The notes: generated by a model from the sequence alone, not told the origin. Counted from the stretch's first letter, positions 16,295 through 23,506 are shown. The stretch: 28,362 nucleotides of DNA from an uncultured bacterium (GCA_905215595.1 CAJMQZ010000013.1:1-28362), one strand, 5' to 3'. Numbers and translations: made by a program.

Positions 16295-17437
16295 TCAGGT
16301 GATCTTGGTCAAAAAATGCAGGGTATCGGGGTCGGCAGTTTCTCCGGTAAAAACAGCGTGGAGGTCCAGCATAAAATCTGCCAGCGCCATGCTCTGCTGG
16401 AAAAAGCTGGGTGTCGTGCACCAGATATCTCCGCTTTGCACCGCCTTGCATTCTGCCAGCAGCGCGCAGCGGGCAAGCAGTTCTTCTTTTGTGGAGATGG
16501 TGCCCTCGATGGTGCCGTTATAAATAAGCACATCGGCGTCCTTGACCCCGGCGTAAAGATCCTCCAGCGGGATATTCATGGTGGAAAGGCTGTTGCCGCT
16601 GTCGGTAAGAGCCGTAAAAACGTATTCGCCACCGGCCATGCCGATCATCTGCGCCACATAGTCTCCGCTTTTGCGCACAGTGGCAAGGCCGCTGGAAGTA
16701 ATGGAGAAAAACGCGCAGCGTTTGCCGGTGGAGGGCTGTTCCAGCAGCGGCGCAATGCGCTGCGCCTGCTGCGCAAAAACCTCCTCGGCAAGGGCTTCCT
16801 TCCCCAGCAGGATGCCGTACAGTTTGATCCATTCCATCCGTGCCAGCGGGCTGCTCTCGTAGCTGGAGCGCTCCACCAGCACCGGAATGCCGAACCGTTC
16901 TAATTGTTCCTTCACCTCCGGGGTGTGGTAGATCATGGTGTTTTCCACCGCAAGGCCGCATTCTGCGGTCAGGATGCGTTCATAGTCCGGGGCGCTGTAC
17001 TTGCCCGCATAGGCGATGCGCCCGGCCTGCATGGCCTGCTTTGCCTCGTCCAGATACCAGCCCTCGGCACGGGTGCCGGAAAGGGCAATGCTGTCCAGCG
17101 CGTCCAGATGAAGGAACAAGTCCATAGCAGAGGTGGACACCAGATAGATGTTCTGCACCGGCTGCTGTAAAACGGTCACTCCTTCGGGCACGGTGCGCAG
17201 GGTGGCAGCGCCCTCCGGCCGGATAAGGAACTTTGCCTGTGTGTCCGGGATGGTCAGCAGGGTAGAGCCGTCCGCGTAGCAGTCGGCGGTAAACTGAGTG
17301 GCGTAGTCCAGCGGGTAGGCGTGGTCAAACACCAGCTCGTCCGTATCGGCGGGTGCAGTGGGTGCGGCAGTGCAGCCTGCAAGCACCAGCGCAGCGGCGG
17401 GCAGAGTCTTTAAAAATTGTGCGCGGGTCAGCTTCAT
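16295..17437 (-). CDS. ABC transporter substrate-binding lipoprotein
   Basis: This 380-residue protein has a lipoprotein signal peptide ending in LVLAGC (lipid-anchored Cys22), followed by a short Ala/Thr/Pro-rich linker. The rest resembles class III (FecB/BtuF-like) binding proteins, with a hydrophobic N-terminal lobe, a long central helix region (ARMEWIKLYGILLGKEALAEEVF) reduced here to its core, and a C-terminal lobe with DVLIYNGTIEG. It starts six bases after the NEAT-like lipoprotein gene, with GGAG about nine bases upstream, and precedes the permease by ten bases. Ligand unknown; a corrinoid, sirohydrochlorin-like tetrapyrrole, heme or metal chelate are all possible. Confidence 0.85.
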   Translation of the reverse strand: MKLTRAQFLKTLPAAALVLAGCTAAPTAPADTDELVFDHAYPLDYATQFTADCYADGSTLLTIPDTQAKFLIRPEGAATLRTVPEGVTVLQQPVQNIYLVSTSAMDLFLHLDALDSIALSGTRAEGWYLDEAKQAMQAGRIAYAGKYSAPDYERILTAECGLAVENTMIYHTPEVKEQLERFGIPVLVERSSYESSPLARMEWIKLYGILLGKEALAEEVFAQQAQRIAPLLEQPSTGKRCAFFSITSSGLATVRKSGDYVAQMIGMAGGEYVFTALTDSGNSLSTMNIPLEDLYAGVKDADVLIYNGTIEGTISTKEELLARCALLAECKAVQSGDIWCTTPSFFQQSMALADFMLDLHAVFTGETADPDTLHFLTKIT

Positions 17438-17443
17438 GGAAGG

Positions 17444-18295
17444 TTACTCCAAAGTAAAGGTCAGGGTGTATTCGATCTCGTGCGGGGTGCTCATGGCCAC
17501 CGTGTCGGCGGTCACGGCCAGCGGGGTGCCCAGGGCAGCGACCGGGATCTCAAATGTGGAGTTGCCCTCGGTGTTGGTGGGCAGGTACTTCTCGCCGTCC
17601 ACGACCATATAGTCATAGTTGGGGCTGCTCCATGCGATGGTGGCGGTCATCTTGCCGTCGGCCACGGTCAAAGTGGCGGGGCTGTCCACGGTGGCACGGC
17701 CGGAGCCGCCCTCCAGTGCCACAGATACGGTGTATTCGCCGTCTGCGGGGGTCTCGGAGGTCTCCTCGGTCTTGGGCTGGGCATTGCGCACGCTCACGGT
17801 GTGGTCGTACCAGGTACCCTTGGAGCCCAGAATGGCCAGCGGGAAGTCCTCATCCAATGCGGTGACCGGGATGTCATAGCCGTACACCTCTTCGCTGGTG
17901 CCGTCGGAGTAGGTCACAGTGTCGGTGGTGGGCAGCAGCCAGTCCGTTTTGTGGGCCTCGGCATCAGCGGCCAGGCCGGGGTACAGGTTCACGATCTTTT
18001 TGGACACCAGGCTGACGTGGAAGGTCATCTTGCCGTCCTTGACGGTCAGGGTGCCTTTGCCGTCGCAGGCCTCGTTGGCATGGAACATGCCGCTGTCGGT
18101 ATCAAACTCGGCAGTGTATACGCCGTCCGGCAGAGCGGCGGTCTCCGTGACTTCGGATGCGGCGGAACTTGCCGCGCTGGAAGGGGCCTCGGAAGAGACG
18201 GCCGACGGAGCGTTGGAAGAAGTGCCGCAGCCTGCCAGAGAAGCGGCCAGCAGCACGGTGACAACGGAAAGGGAAAGCATCTGTTTGCAGCGCAT
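17444..18295 (-). CDS. Lipoprotein with two NEAT-like / iron-transport-associated domains
   Basis: This 283-residue protein has a signal peptide ending LAGC (Cys23), a Ser/Ala-rich linker to about residue 52, then two beta-rich repeats. Repeat one (about 55-170) contains FDTDSGMFHANEACDGKGTL and ends WYDHTVSVR. Repeat two (about 183-283) contains the Y-x-x-M and Tyr pattern YDYMVVDGEKY (227-237), then EGNSTFEIPV and MSTPHEIEYTLTF. The pattern recalls NEAT domains, which bind heme on Gram-positive surfaces, and is often labelled iron-transport-associated. This is recognition by pattern, not a profile match. The ATG at 18295 has GAGG nine bases upstream; the frame opens five codons earlier with a TTG that lies on this same ribosome binding site. 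It probably hands a ligand to the adjacent ABC transporter. Confidence 0.75.
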   Translation of the reverse strand: MRCKQMLSLSVVTVLLAASLAGCGTSSNAPSAVSSEAPSSAASSAASEVTETAALPDGVYTAEFDTDSGMFHANEACDGKGTLTVKDGKMTFHVSLVSKKIVNLYPGLAADAEAHKTDWLLPTTDTVTYSDGTSEEVYGYDIPVTALDEDFPLAILGSKGTWYDHTVSVRNAQPKTEETSETPADGEYTVSVALEGGSGRATVDSPATLTVADGKMTATIAWSSPNYDYMVVDGEKYLPTNTEGNSTFEIPVAALGTPLAVTADTVAMSTPHEIEYTLTFTLE

Positions 18296-18350
18296 AGAAA
18301 AATACCTCAATGTTTCAGAATCAGAAAGGGAGAAACTCCCTGCAGGTCTC

Positions 18351-18359
18351 AGTATACCA
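18351..18359 (-). promoter_or_regulatory. Probable second promoter of the cobalamin operon
   Basis: On the minus strand the sequence TGGTATACT is a consensus extended -10. It lies just after the terminator that closes cbiK and about 55 bases before the NEAT-like lipoprotein start. A TTGACA occurs nine bases upstream, too close to act as its -35. A small hairpin (GGGAG/CTCCC, 18328-18340) lies in the presumed leader. Confidence 0.45.
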
Positions 18360-18370
18360 CAATCCTGTCA

Positions 18371-18413
18371 AAAAGAAAAATTGCCCGAAAAGATCACTCC
18401 CTTCGGGCAATTT
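18371..18413 (-). terminator. Intrinsic terminator after cbiK
   Basis: A perfect 12-bp inverted repeat (18378-18389 with 18402-18413, arm AAATTGCCCGAA, 12-base loop) is followed on the minus strand by TTCTTTTT. It lies between cbiK and the next gene of the same strand, so it should reduce or stop riboswitch-controlled transcripts before they enter the rest of the operon. Confidence 0.85.
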
Positions 18414-18424
18414 GGCAGTTATCT

Positions 18425-19660
18425 TCAGCCGTTCAGAGAATCAATGGCAGCCTTGGTGTGGGCAACGTACAGCTCCTGAATGGAGGGCACTTCGCCCAGA
18501 CCGGCGATCTGGCAGTCCACAGACTCAAATGCGCCGGAAGCGTTGAACTGGCTCAGCCAGGAATCCTCGTCGGAACCGGCCATGTCGTTGTTGGCGTGAT
18601 CGCCTGCCACTACCATCAGGGGACGCAGGACGACCTTGGTGTAACCGGCGGCCTTCACAGCCTCGATCACGTTCTCGCAGGCGGTTTCCTCGGGCTCACC
18701 CTCCACGGTGCCGATGAACACATTGTCATAGCCCAGGGTCTGCATGGTGGTCTGCATCTGGCTGTAGCTCACCTTTGCAGTGTGGGAAGTGCCGTGGCCC
18801 ATGAACACGAAGGCGACCTTCTCGGCAGCGGCGGCGTCCAGGCTCTCGTAACCGGCATCCTTCACGGCGGCCTCGGTCACGGCCTTGGCAACCACTTCCT
18901 TGTCGGAGTTGATCACGGTGGCGTCAGAGCCGACCTCGCCCAGCAGGGGCTCAGCCACGGCAACGCTCTCGAACTTGTCGCGGTAGGAGTCGATCATCTC
19001 CATCATCTCGTCGTACTCGGCACCGTGCATCAGATGGGTGGGCTGCACGATCAGGTTCTTCACGCCGTTTGCCACAGCGCGGTCCAGCGCCTGCTGCATG
19101 TTGTCGATCTTCTCGCCGTCGCGTGCCTGCACATGGTTGATGATGATCTGTGCGGTAAAGGCGCGGCGTACGCTCCAGTCGGGGTATGCGGCCTGCAAGG
19201 CGTCCTCAATGCCCCTGATATCGGCAGCGCGGCTGTCGTTGAAGGAGGTGCCGAAGGACACCACCAGCAGCTCGCTCTCACCAATCTCATCGGCGTTGCG
19301 GGCATCGTCCTTGGAGGCATCGCCGGTGTCGCGGCCAAAATAGTCGGGGTCGGCGTTCTCGCCCTCCACCAGCTCCTTCTGGGCATCGGTCAAAGCGTCC
19401 CATGCAGCCTTTGCGGCTTCGCACTGGGCATCGGTGTCATCGGTGCGCTGCTGCACATAGATGGCGTCGATCAGGTCTGCCACGTTCTGTGCGGCCAGTG
19501 CGTCAGCGTCTGCGCCGGAAGCCTCGCTGCTGGCGGCAGAACTGGCAGCAACAGAGGAAGCAGTGCCGGAGGCAGCCCCGCCGCAGCCGGTCAGTACACC
19601 GGCGCACAGAGCCAGAGCGGTCAGAGCGGCCGCCGTTTTGCGGATGTTGCGTTTTTTCAT
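18425..19660 (-). CDS. cbiK: Exported sirohydrochlorin cobaltochelatase, lipoprotein form of CbiK
   Basis: CbiK inserts cobalt into sirohydrochlorin, the entry step of the anaerobic pathway. This 411-residue protein has a signal peptide with lipobox LTGC (Cys26), a Ser/Ala-rich linker, a charged segment to about 128, then a full CbiK domain beginning LLVVSFGTSFNDSR. The metal-ligand positions known from Salmonella CbiK (His145, Glu175, His207) match His289 in FMGHGTSH, Glu320 in IGTVEGEP and His355 in VVAGDHANNDM. The C-terminal GLGEVPSIQELYVAH is also typical. Salmonella CbiK is about 264 residues and cytoplasmic, so the extra length is the export signal and linker. AAGGAAA lies five bases before the ATG. 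It is directly under the cobalamin riboswitch. A periplasmic CbiK is known from Desulfovibrio. Confidence 0.92.
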   Translation of the reverse strand: MKKRNIRKTAAALTALALCAGVLTGCGGAASGTASSVAASSAASSEASGADADALAAQNVADLIDAIYVQQRTDDTDAQCEAAKAAWDALTDAQKELVEGENADPDYFGRDTGDASKDDARNADEIGESELLVVSFGTSFNDSRAADIRGIEDALQAAYPDWSVRRAFTAQIIINHVQARDGEKIDNMQQALDRAVANGVKNLIVQPTHLMHGAEYDEMMEMIDSYRDKFESVAVAEPLLGEVGSDATVINSDKEVVAKAVTEAAVKDAGYESLDAAAAEKVAFVFMGHGTSHTAKVSYSQMQTTMQTLGYDNVFIGTVEGEPEETACENVIEAVKAAGYTKVVLRPLMVVAGDHANNDMAGSDEDSWLSQFNASGAFESVDCQIAGLGEVPSIQELYVAHTKAAIDSLNG

Positions 19661-19728
19661 CTTGTTTTCCTTTCCTGGTGTGGGTAAAATACGGCACCGA
19701 ACAGAAGGGTACAGGAAAGAGAATCGGC

Positions 19729-19777
19729 AAAAAACGGGGTCTTCTGCTTGCGAAATGGCAAAGCAAAAAGACCCCGT
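19729..19777 (-). terminator. Riboswitch-controlled terminator
   Basis: The arms 19734-19743 and 19768-19777 (ACGGGGTCTT and its complement) form a perfect 10-bp stem, with further pairing inside, followed on the minus strand by six T residues. It lies between the riboswitch aptamer and cbiK, the standard place for the terminator of a transcriptional OFF switch. A competing pairing (19792-19798 with 19835-19841) touches the 3' strand of the aptamer's closing stem and may be the antiterminator side. Confidence 0.85.
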
Positions 19778-19839
19778 ATCTTACAGGCTTTTTGGTACAA
19801 CCAATTCCTCGTGATCTGGGGCGGCAAAGCCCCGGTACC

Positions 19840-20041
19840 AACAGCGGGCAGGTTTCCTGACTGAAAGCTCAACGCCCGCTGCCGCCTTCCCAAGCCGGAT
19901 GGCTCAGTGACTGGTGCAAAAGCACCTTGACAATGGACTCCCTTATCACAGTGACGAGATCGTGCGGGATCTGCACCCGCTTCCCTTTTAACGTTCCTGC
20001 CGCCGCCCGGTGGGGCAAAGTGACGGAACGCACCTGCTGTT
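19840..20041 (-). ncRNA. Cobalamin riboswitch aptamer
   Basis: On the minus strand the RNA contains the B12 box AGTCAGGAAACCTGCC (19847-19862 region), preceded by GGGAAGCGGGTGCAGATCCC and TCACTGTGA, the conserved core order of cobalamin riboswitches. The ends close with P1, AACAGC (20036-20041) pairing with GCTGTT (19840-19845). It controls the downstream terminator and cbiK. Whether it prefers adenosyl- or methyl/hydroxocobalamin cannot be told from this reading. Confidence 0.95.
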
Positions 20042-20061
20042 TTCTGTTCAGTTCGTCAAAA

Positions 20062-20090
20062 AGTATAGCACAGCCCTATACAAAACGCAA
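20062..20090 (-). promoter_or_regulatory. Promoter of the riboswitch-cbiK transcript
   Basis: On the minus strand, -35 TTGCGT (20090-20085), a 17-base spacer and -10 TATACT (20067-20062). The start point would fall about 15-20 bases before the riboswitch P1 stem. Confidence 0.75.
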
Positions 20091-20108
20091 GAAAAAACGG
20101 AGAAATGC

Positions 20109-20139
20109 TTGACCTTCCCCCTGCCGGAGGGTGTATACT
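20109..20139 (+). promoter_or_regulatory. MerR-type promoter and operator of the ABC exporter
   Basis: On the plus strand, -35 TTGACC (20109-20114) and -10 TATACT (20134-20139) are separated by 19 bases, too long for ordinary sigma-A promoters but typical of promoters untwisted by MerR-family activators. The spacer contains a near-perfect dyad, ACCTTCC (20112-20118) and GGAGGGT (20126-20132), seven bases apart. It resembles the CueR-controlled copA promoter of E. coli. The regulator gene is not in the window. Confidence 0.7.
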
Positions 20140-20170
20140 TGGCTCGAAACTGAAAGCAAGGAGGCAGCCC

Positions 20171-20890
20171 ATGTTAAAAATAGAGCATCTGACCAAAACC
20201 TACGGCAGCAAGCCCGCCGTGCAGGACCTTTGTCTGCACATCCGCCCGGGGGAGCTGTGCGCCTTTATCGGGCACAACGGCGCGGGCAAGACCACTACCT
20301 TAAAATGCTGCTGCGGCATCCAACAATTCGATGCCGGAGAAATTTATGTGGACGGCATTTCGATGCGGGACGACCCGCTGGAATGCAAGCGCCGTCTGGC
20401 CTATCTGCCGGATGACCCGCAGCTGTACGATTATATGACCGGCATCCAGTACCTTGATTTTATTGCAGACATCTTTGGCGTAAGTGCCGCACAGCGGACG
20501 CAGCGCATCCGGCAGTACGGCGATGCCTTTGGCCTGACGCAGGACTTGGCGCAGTCCATCGGGGCATACTCCCACGGCATGAAGCAGAAGCTTGCCATTA
20601 TTGCGGCGCTGCTGCACGAGCCGAAGCTGATTTTAATGGACGAGCCCTTTGTCGGGCTGGACCCGCTGGCCTCCCATCAACTCAAGACCCAGATGAAGGC
20701 CTTTTGCGCGCAGGGCGGGGCGATCTTTTTCTCCACCCATGTGCTGGAGGTGGCCGAAAAGCTCTGTGACCGGGTGGCCATTCTGCGCAAGGGTCAGCTG
20801 GTGCGCGAGGGCGCTATGGAAGAGGTGCGCGGTGACGACACGCTGGAAGAGGTCTTTCTGGAACTGGAGGATACGGGGGAAGCGCTATGA
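20171..20890 (+). CDS. ABC-2 type transporter ATP-binding protein
   Basis: This 239-residue ATPase has Walker A GHNGAGKT (residues 34-41), a Q-loop region YLPDDPQLYDYMTG, signature YSHGMKQK (133-140), Walker B LILMDEPFVGLD (153-164) and H-loop STHVLE. It is of the single-domain type that pairs with ABC-2 permeases to export lipids, peptides or drugs. The start has AAGGAGG six bases upstream; the open frame extends earlier but runs through the promoter. It overlaps the permease gene by four bases. The MerR-type promoter suggests it is induced by a toxic compound; the substrate is unknown. Confidence 0.92.
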   Translation: MLKIEHLTKTYGSKPAVQDLCLHIRPGELCAFIGHNGAGKTTTLKCCCGIQQFDAGEIYVDGISMRDDPLECKRRLAYLPDDPQLYDYMTGIQYLDFIADIFGVSAAQRTQRIRQYGDAFGLTQDLAQSIGAYSHGMKQKLAIIAALLHEPKLILMDEPFVGLDPLASHQLKTQMKAFCAQGGAIFFSTHVLEVAEKLCDRVAILRKGQLVREGAMEEVRGDDTLEEVFLELEDTGEAL

Positions 20891-22479
20891 TCCGTGCATT
20901 GCTCAAAAAACAGTTACTGGAACTGGGTGCGGCCTTTGTGCGCAGCAGCAAAACCGGCAAGCAGCGCTCCCGGGCAGCAGCATTCGGCTACGCGCTGCTG
21001 TTTACAGTGCTGATGCTGCTGGTCATGCTCAGCTTTGGCTCAATGGCGCTGCCGCTGGCAGTGACACTGGTTCCGCAGGGGCTAGACTGGCTCTATTTTG
21101 TGCTGATGGAGCTTTCGGCGCTGACGGTCAGCGTGCTGGCAAGCGCCTTTACCAGCTACGGGCATTTGTTCCGCTGCCGGGATAACCAGCAGCTGCTGGC
21201 GCTGCCCATCCCGCCGGGCGCTATTTTTGCGGTGCGCTGCGGCGGGGTGTACCTGACCGGGCTGATTTATCTGCTGCTGGCGTGGGTGCCCTCGGTGGTC
21301 TGCTATGCGCTGGCGGCACCCCGCCTCGGCGAAGCCCTGCTGGCGGCGCTGCCGGTGGCACTGGCGCTGGCGGGAGTTTCCATGGTGCTGGCCGTTCTGC
21401 TGGGCTGGGCGGTGGCGTTGCTTGGCCGCCGCGCCCAGCATAAAAGCCTTGTCACCGTGGTGGGTACGCTGCTGTTTCTGGCGGTCTACTATGCAGCGTT
21501 CTGCTGGGTGAGCAACGCAGTGGACGCCCTTGCGCTGGATGCCGTACAGGCGGGCGCAGCAGCCGGCCGTGCTGCTGCACCGCTGCGTCTGCTGGGTCTG
21601 GCGGCAGTGGGCAACGTCCCGGCGCTGCTGCTGTTTCTAGCGCTGGCTGCGGCCTGTATGGCGCTGTGCGGCAAGGCGCTGGCAAAGCCCTATCTGCGGC
21701 TTTTGACCCTTGAACCGGGCAGAGCCAAAGTGGAATACCGCGCAAAGACGCAAAAAAAGCAGTCCCCGCGCCGGGCATTACTGTGGCGGGAACTGCTGCA
21801 TTTGGGCGCTTGCCCCATGTGGCTGCTCAACTGCGCCTTGAGCAGTCTGCTGCTGCCGGTGCTGGGCGCAGCAGCGCTGTGGAAAGCTGCTGTTCTGCGC
21901 GCCTTTACCGCAGCTTACCCGCCCGAGAGCCTGCCCATGCTGGTGTGCGGGATGGTGTGCACCATAGCCGCCATGAACTTTATCACAGCGCCGTCGGTGT
22001 CGCTGGAGGGCGGCACCCTCTGGCTGCTGCAAAGCCTGCCGGTTGCCCCGCAGCAGGTTCTGCGGGTAAAGGTGGAGCTGCAATTGCTGCTCACGCTGCC
22101 GGGGGCGTGGTTTTGCGCCGGGTGCGCCATGGCGGCGCTGCGCATTCCGGCAGGGCAGGGGCTGCTGGTGATGGTGGTGCTGGCAGCCTTTGTGTGGCTG
22201 ACAGCGCAAATGGGCCTTGCCTTGGGACTGTGCCTGCCCAACCTCCACTGGGTCAGCGAAGCTGCCGTGGTCAAGCGGAGCGCCGCCAGTATGCTGGCGA
22301 TGTTCGGCGGGTGGCTGCTGGCGGGCGGGGTGCTGTTTTTGCCCCTAATCTTACTGGACTACGCTGTGCCGCCGCTGGCCGCGCAAGGTGCTTGTCTGGC
22401 TGTGCTGCTGGGGCTGGATTTACTGCTGCACCGCTGGCTGTGCACCCGCGGCGCAGCCCGGTTTGCCGCCCTGCACTGA
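20887..22479 (+). CDS. ABC-2 type transporter permease
   Basis: This 530-residue, strongly hydrophobic protein has about ten or more membrane segments in two blocks. They are separated by a basic cytoplasmic stretch around residues 275-300 (EYRAKTQKKQSPRRALLWRE, trimmed). It resembles large ABC-2 exporter permeases of Firmicutes, with an N-terminal LLKKQLLELGAAF and a conserved region SLEGGTLWLLQSLPVAPQQVL that is typical of this group. Its ATG overlaps the ATPase stop (ATGA). A strong hairpin terminator follows about 65 bases after the stop. No substrate can be assigned. Confidence 0.85.
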   Translation: MIRALLKKQLLELGAAFVRSSKTGKQRSRAAAFGYALLFTVLMLLVMLSFGSMALPLAVTLVPQGLDWLYFVLMELSALTVSVLASAFTSYGHLFRCRDNQQLLALPIPPGAIFAVRCGGVYLTGLIYLLLAWVPSVVCYALAAPRLGEALLAALPVALALAGVSMVLAVLLGWAVALLGRRAQHKSLVTVVGTLLFLAVYYAAFCWVSNAVDALALDAVQAGAAAGRAAAPLRLLGLAAVGNVPALLLFLALAAACMALCGKALAKPYLRLLTLEPGRAKVEYRAKTQKKQSPRRALLWRELLHLGACPMWLLNCALSSLLLPVLGAAALWKAAVLRAFTAAYPPESLPMLVCGMVCTIAAMNFITAPSVSLEGGTLWLLQSLPVAPQQVLRVKVELQLLLTLPGAWFCAGCAMAALRIPAGQGLLVMVVLAAFVWLTAQMGLALGLCLPNLHWVSEAAVVKRSAASMLAMFGGWLLAGGVLFLPLILLDYAVPPLAAQGACLAVLLGLDLLLHRWLCTRGAARFAALH

Positions 22480-22485
22480 AGTAGG

Positions 22486-22600
22486 ACGATTTGGAATGCC
22501 CTCCGCTTTGCTTTGGGCATATTCAGCGGAAAAATCATTTGAATAGCGCAAAATCGGGCAGCCTGCGGGCTGCCCGATTTTGCGCTTTCACGGGAGAGGG
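22486..22600 (+). repeat. Structured repeat, copy 1
   Basis: About 115 bases sharing order and sequence with a second copy at 23507-23620. It begins ACGATTT, then hairpin ATGCCC/GGGCAT (22496-22501, 22515-22520) with TCCGCT in the loop able to pair with AGCGGA (22525-22530) as a pseudoknot, then an 18-bp hairpin with a C(TGCG)G tetraloop, and ends TTTCACGGGAGAGG. Stem sequences differ from copy 2 while pairing is kept. Confidence 0.7.
22546..22585. terminator. Hairpin terminator after the ABC exporter
   Basis: A perfect 18-bp stem (22546-22563 with 22568-22585) closed by a TGCG loop, part of repeat copy 1. It follows the plus-strand exporter operon and faces the 3' end of cutC on the minus strand. 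T-rich tails are short on both sides, so it may be a bidirectional terminator or mainly an RNA-stabilising structure. Confidence 0.6.
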
Positions 22601-22715
22601 TCGTAATGGGAAACGGCAGAATGCAGCGCCTGTTTCCTGCGGAAACAGCTGACCTATGTGCAGACGGATGCTTTCCTATTATGCCGGAATAGGATATAAA
22701 AGTTTCGTTTGTCCG

Positions 22716-23483
22716 TTACAGCGCGTCCAGTGCGGTGCGGGCGGCGCGGATGTTTGCTTCGCTGGTCTGCCAGATCTCAAACTCCGAAAAGCCCGGCAGC
22801 CCCATGGGCACGCCTTCCCGCCGGAAGGTCATGCGGCTGTCCAGCACCTGCTTGCCGGAAAGGTGGAACGCCCGGGCACCAGTCTGGGCGGCAAGGGCGG
22901 GGATGTTGTCAGCTGATACGCCTGCACCAACCAGAATCTCCACCTCCCGCCCGGCAGCTTCCACCAGCTGCCGCAGCAGGGCAGCACCCTGCGGGGCGCT
23001 TGCGGCCTGTCCGCTGGTCAGGATGGTGGCAAGCCCCAGCTGCTTTGCAGCCTCCAGCGCGGCAAAGGGGTCGCAGCAGACATCAAAAGCGCGGTGCAGG
23101 GTGCAGTCCACGGTGCGGTGTGCTTTTTCTGCCGCCTGCCGGGCGGCAGCGTAGATGGGGCGCAGGGCATCGGTGTCCAGCGCGCCCGCCGGGGTCAGCA
23201 CACCGGTCACGATGCCGTCGGCACCGGCGGCTACCAGCTCGGCGGCGCACTCGGCCATTTGTGCCAGCTCGTAGCGGTCGTAGCAGAAATCGCCGAAGCG
23301 GGGACGGAGCAGCGCCCGCACCGGCAAGCCTGTCTCGGCCTTGACCTGACGCAGCAGGGCAGGGGAAGGAGTGGTGCCGCCGATAATCAGGTCGGCGCAC
23401 AGCTCCAGCCGGTCAGCGCCGCCGCGTTTTGCCGCCAGTGCGCTGGCGGTGCTGTCTACGCAAACTTCCAAAGTGCAGTGCAT
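22716..23483 (-). CDS. cutC: CutC family protein
   Basis: This 255-residue TIM-barrel protein shows the CutC hallmarks: LEVCVDSTASALAAKRGGA, RLELCADLIIGGTTPS, VRALLRPRFGDFCY, ADGIVTGVL, TLHRAFD, ILTSGQ and VGAGVSADNI. CutC was linked to copper homeostasis in E. coli, but its true biochemical role is unsettled. The start has GGAGG seven bases upstream. Between its stop and the exporter terminator (22601-22715) no gene is seen, only two short hairpins (22630-22648 and one around 22673-22693). It appears to be a single-gene unit. Confidence 0.93.
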   Translation of the reverse strand: MHCTLEVCVDSTASALAAKRGGADRLELCADLIIGGTTPSPALLRQVKAETGLPVRALLRPRFGDFCYDRYELAQMAECAAELVAAGADGIVTGVLTPAGALDTDALRPIYAAARQAAEKAHRTVDCTLHRAFDVCCDPFAALEAAKQLGLATILTSGQAASAPQGAALLRQLVEAAGREVEILVGAGVSADNIPALAAQTGARAFHLSGKQVLDSRMTFRREGVPMGLPGFSEFEIWQTSEANIRAARTALDAL

Positions 23484-23506
23484 AGCGATACCTCCATCTA
23501 CAAAAA

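Noticed and set aside
17417..19687. A 756-codon plus-strand open frame
   Set aside because: It lies opposite the NEAT-like lipoprotein and cbiK, both clearly recognisable with signal peptides and ribosome binding sites. Its translation is Gly/His/Val-rich and matches no family. It is a GC-rich shadow.
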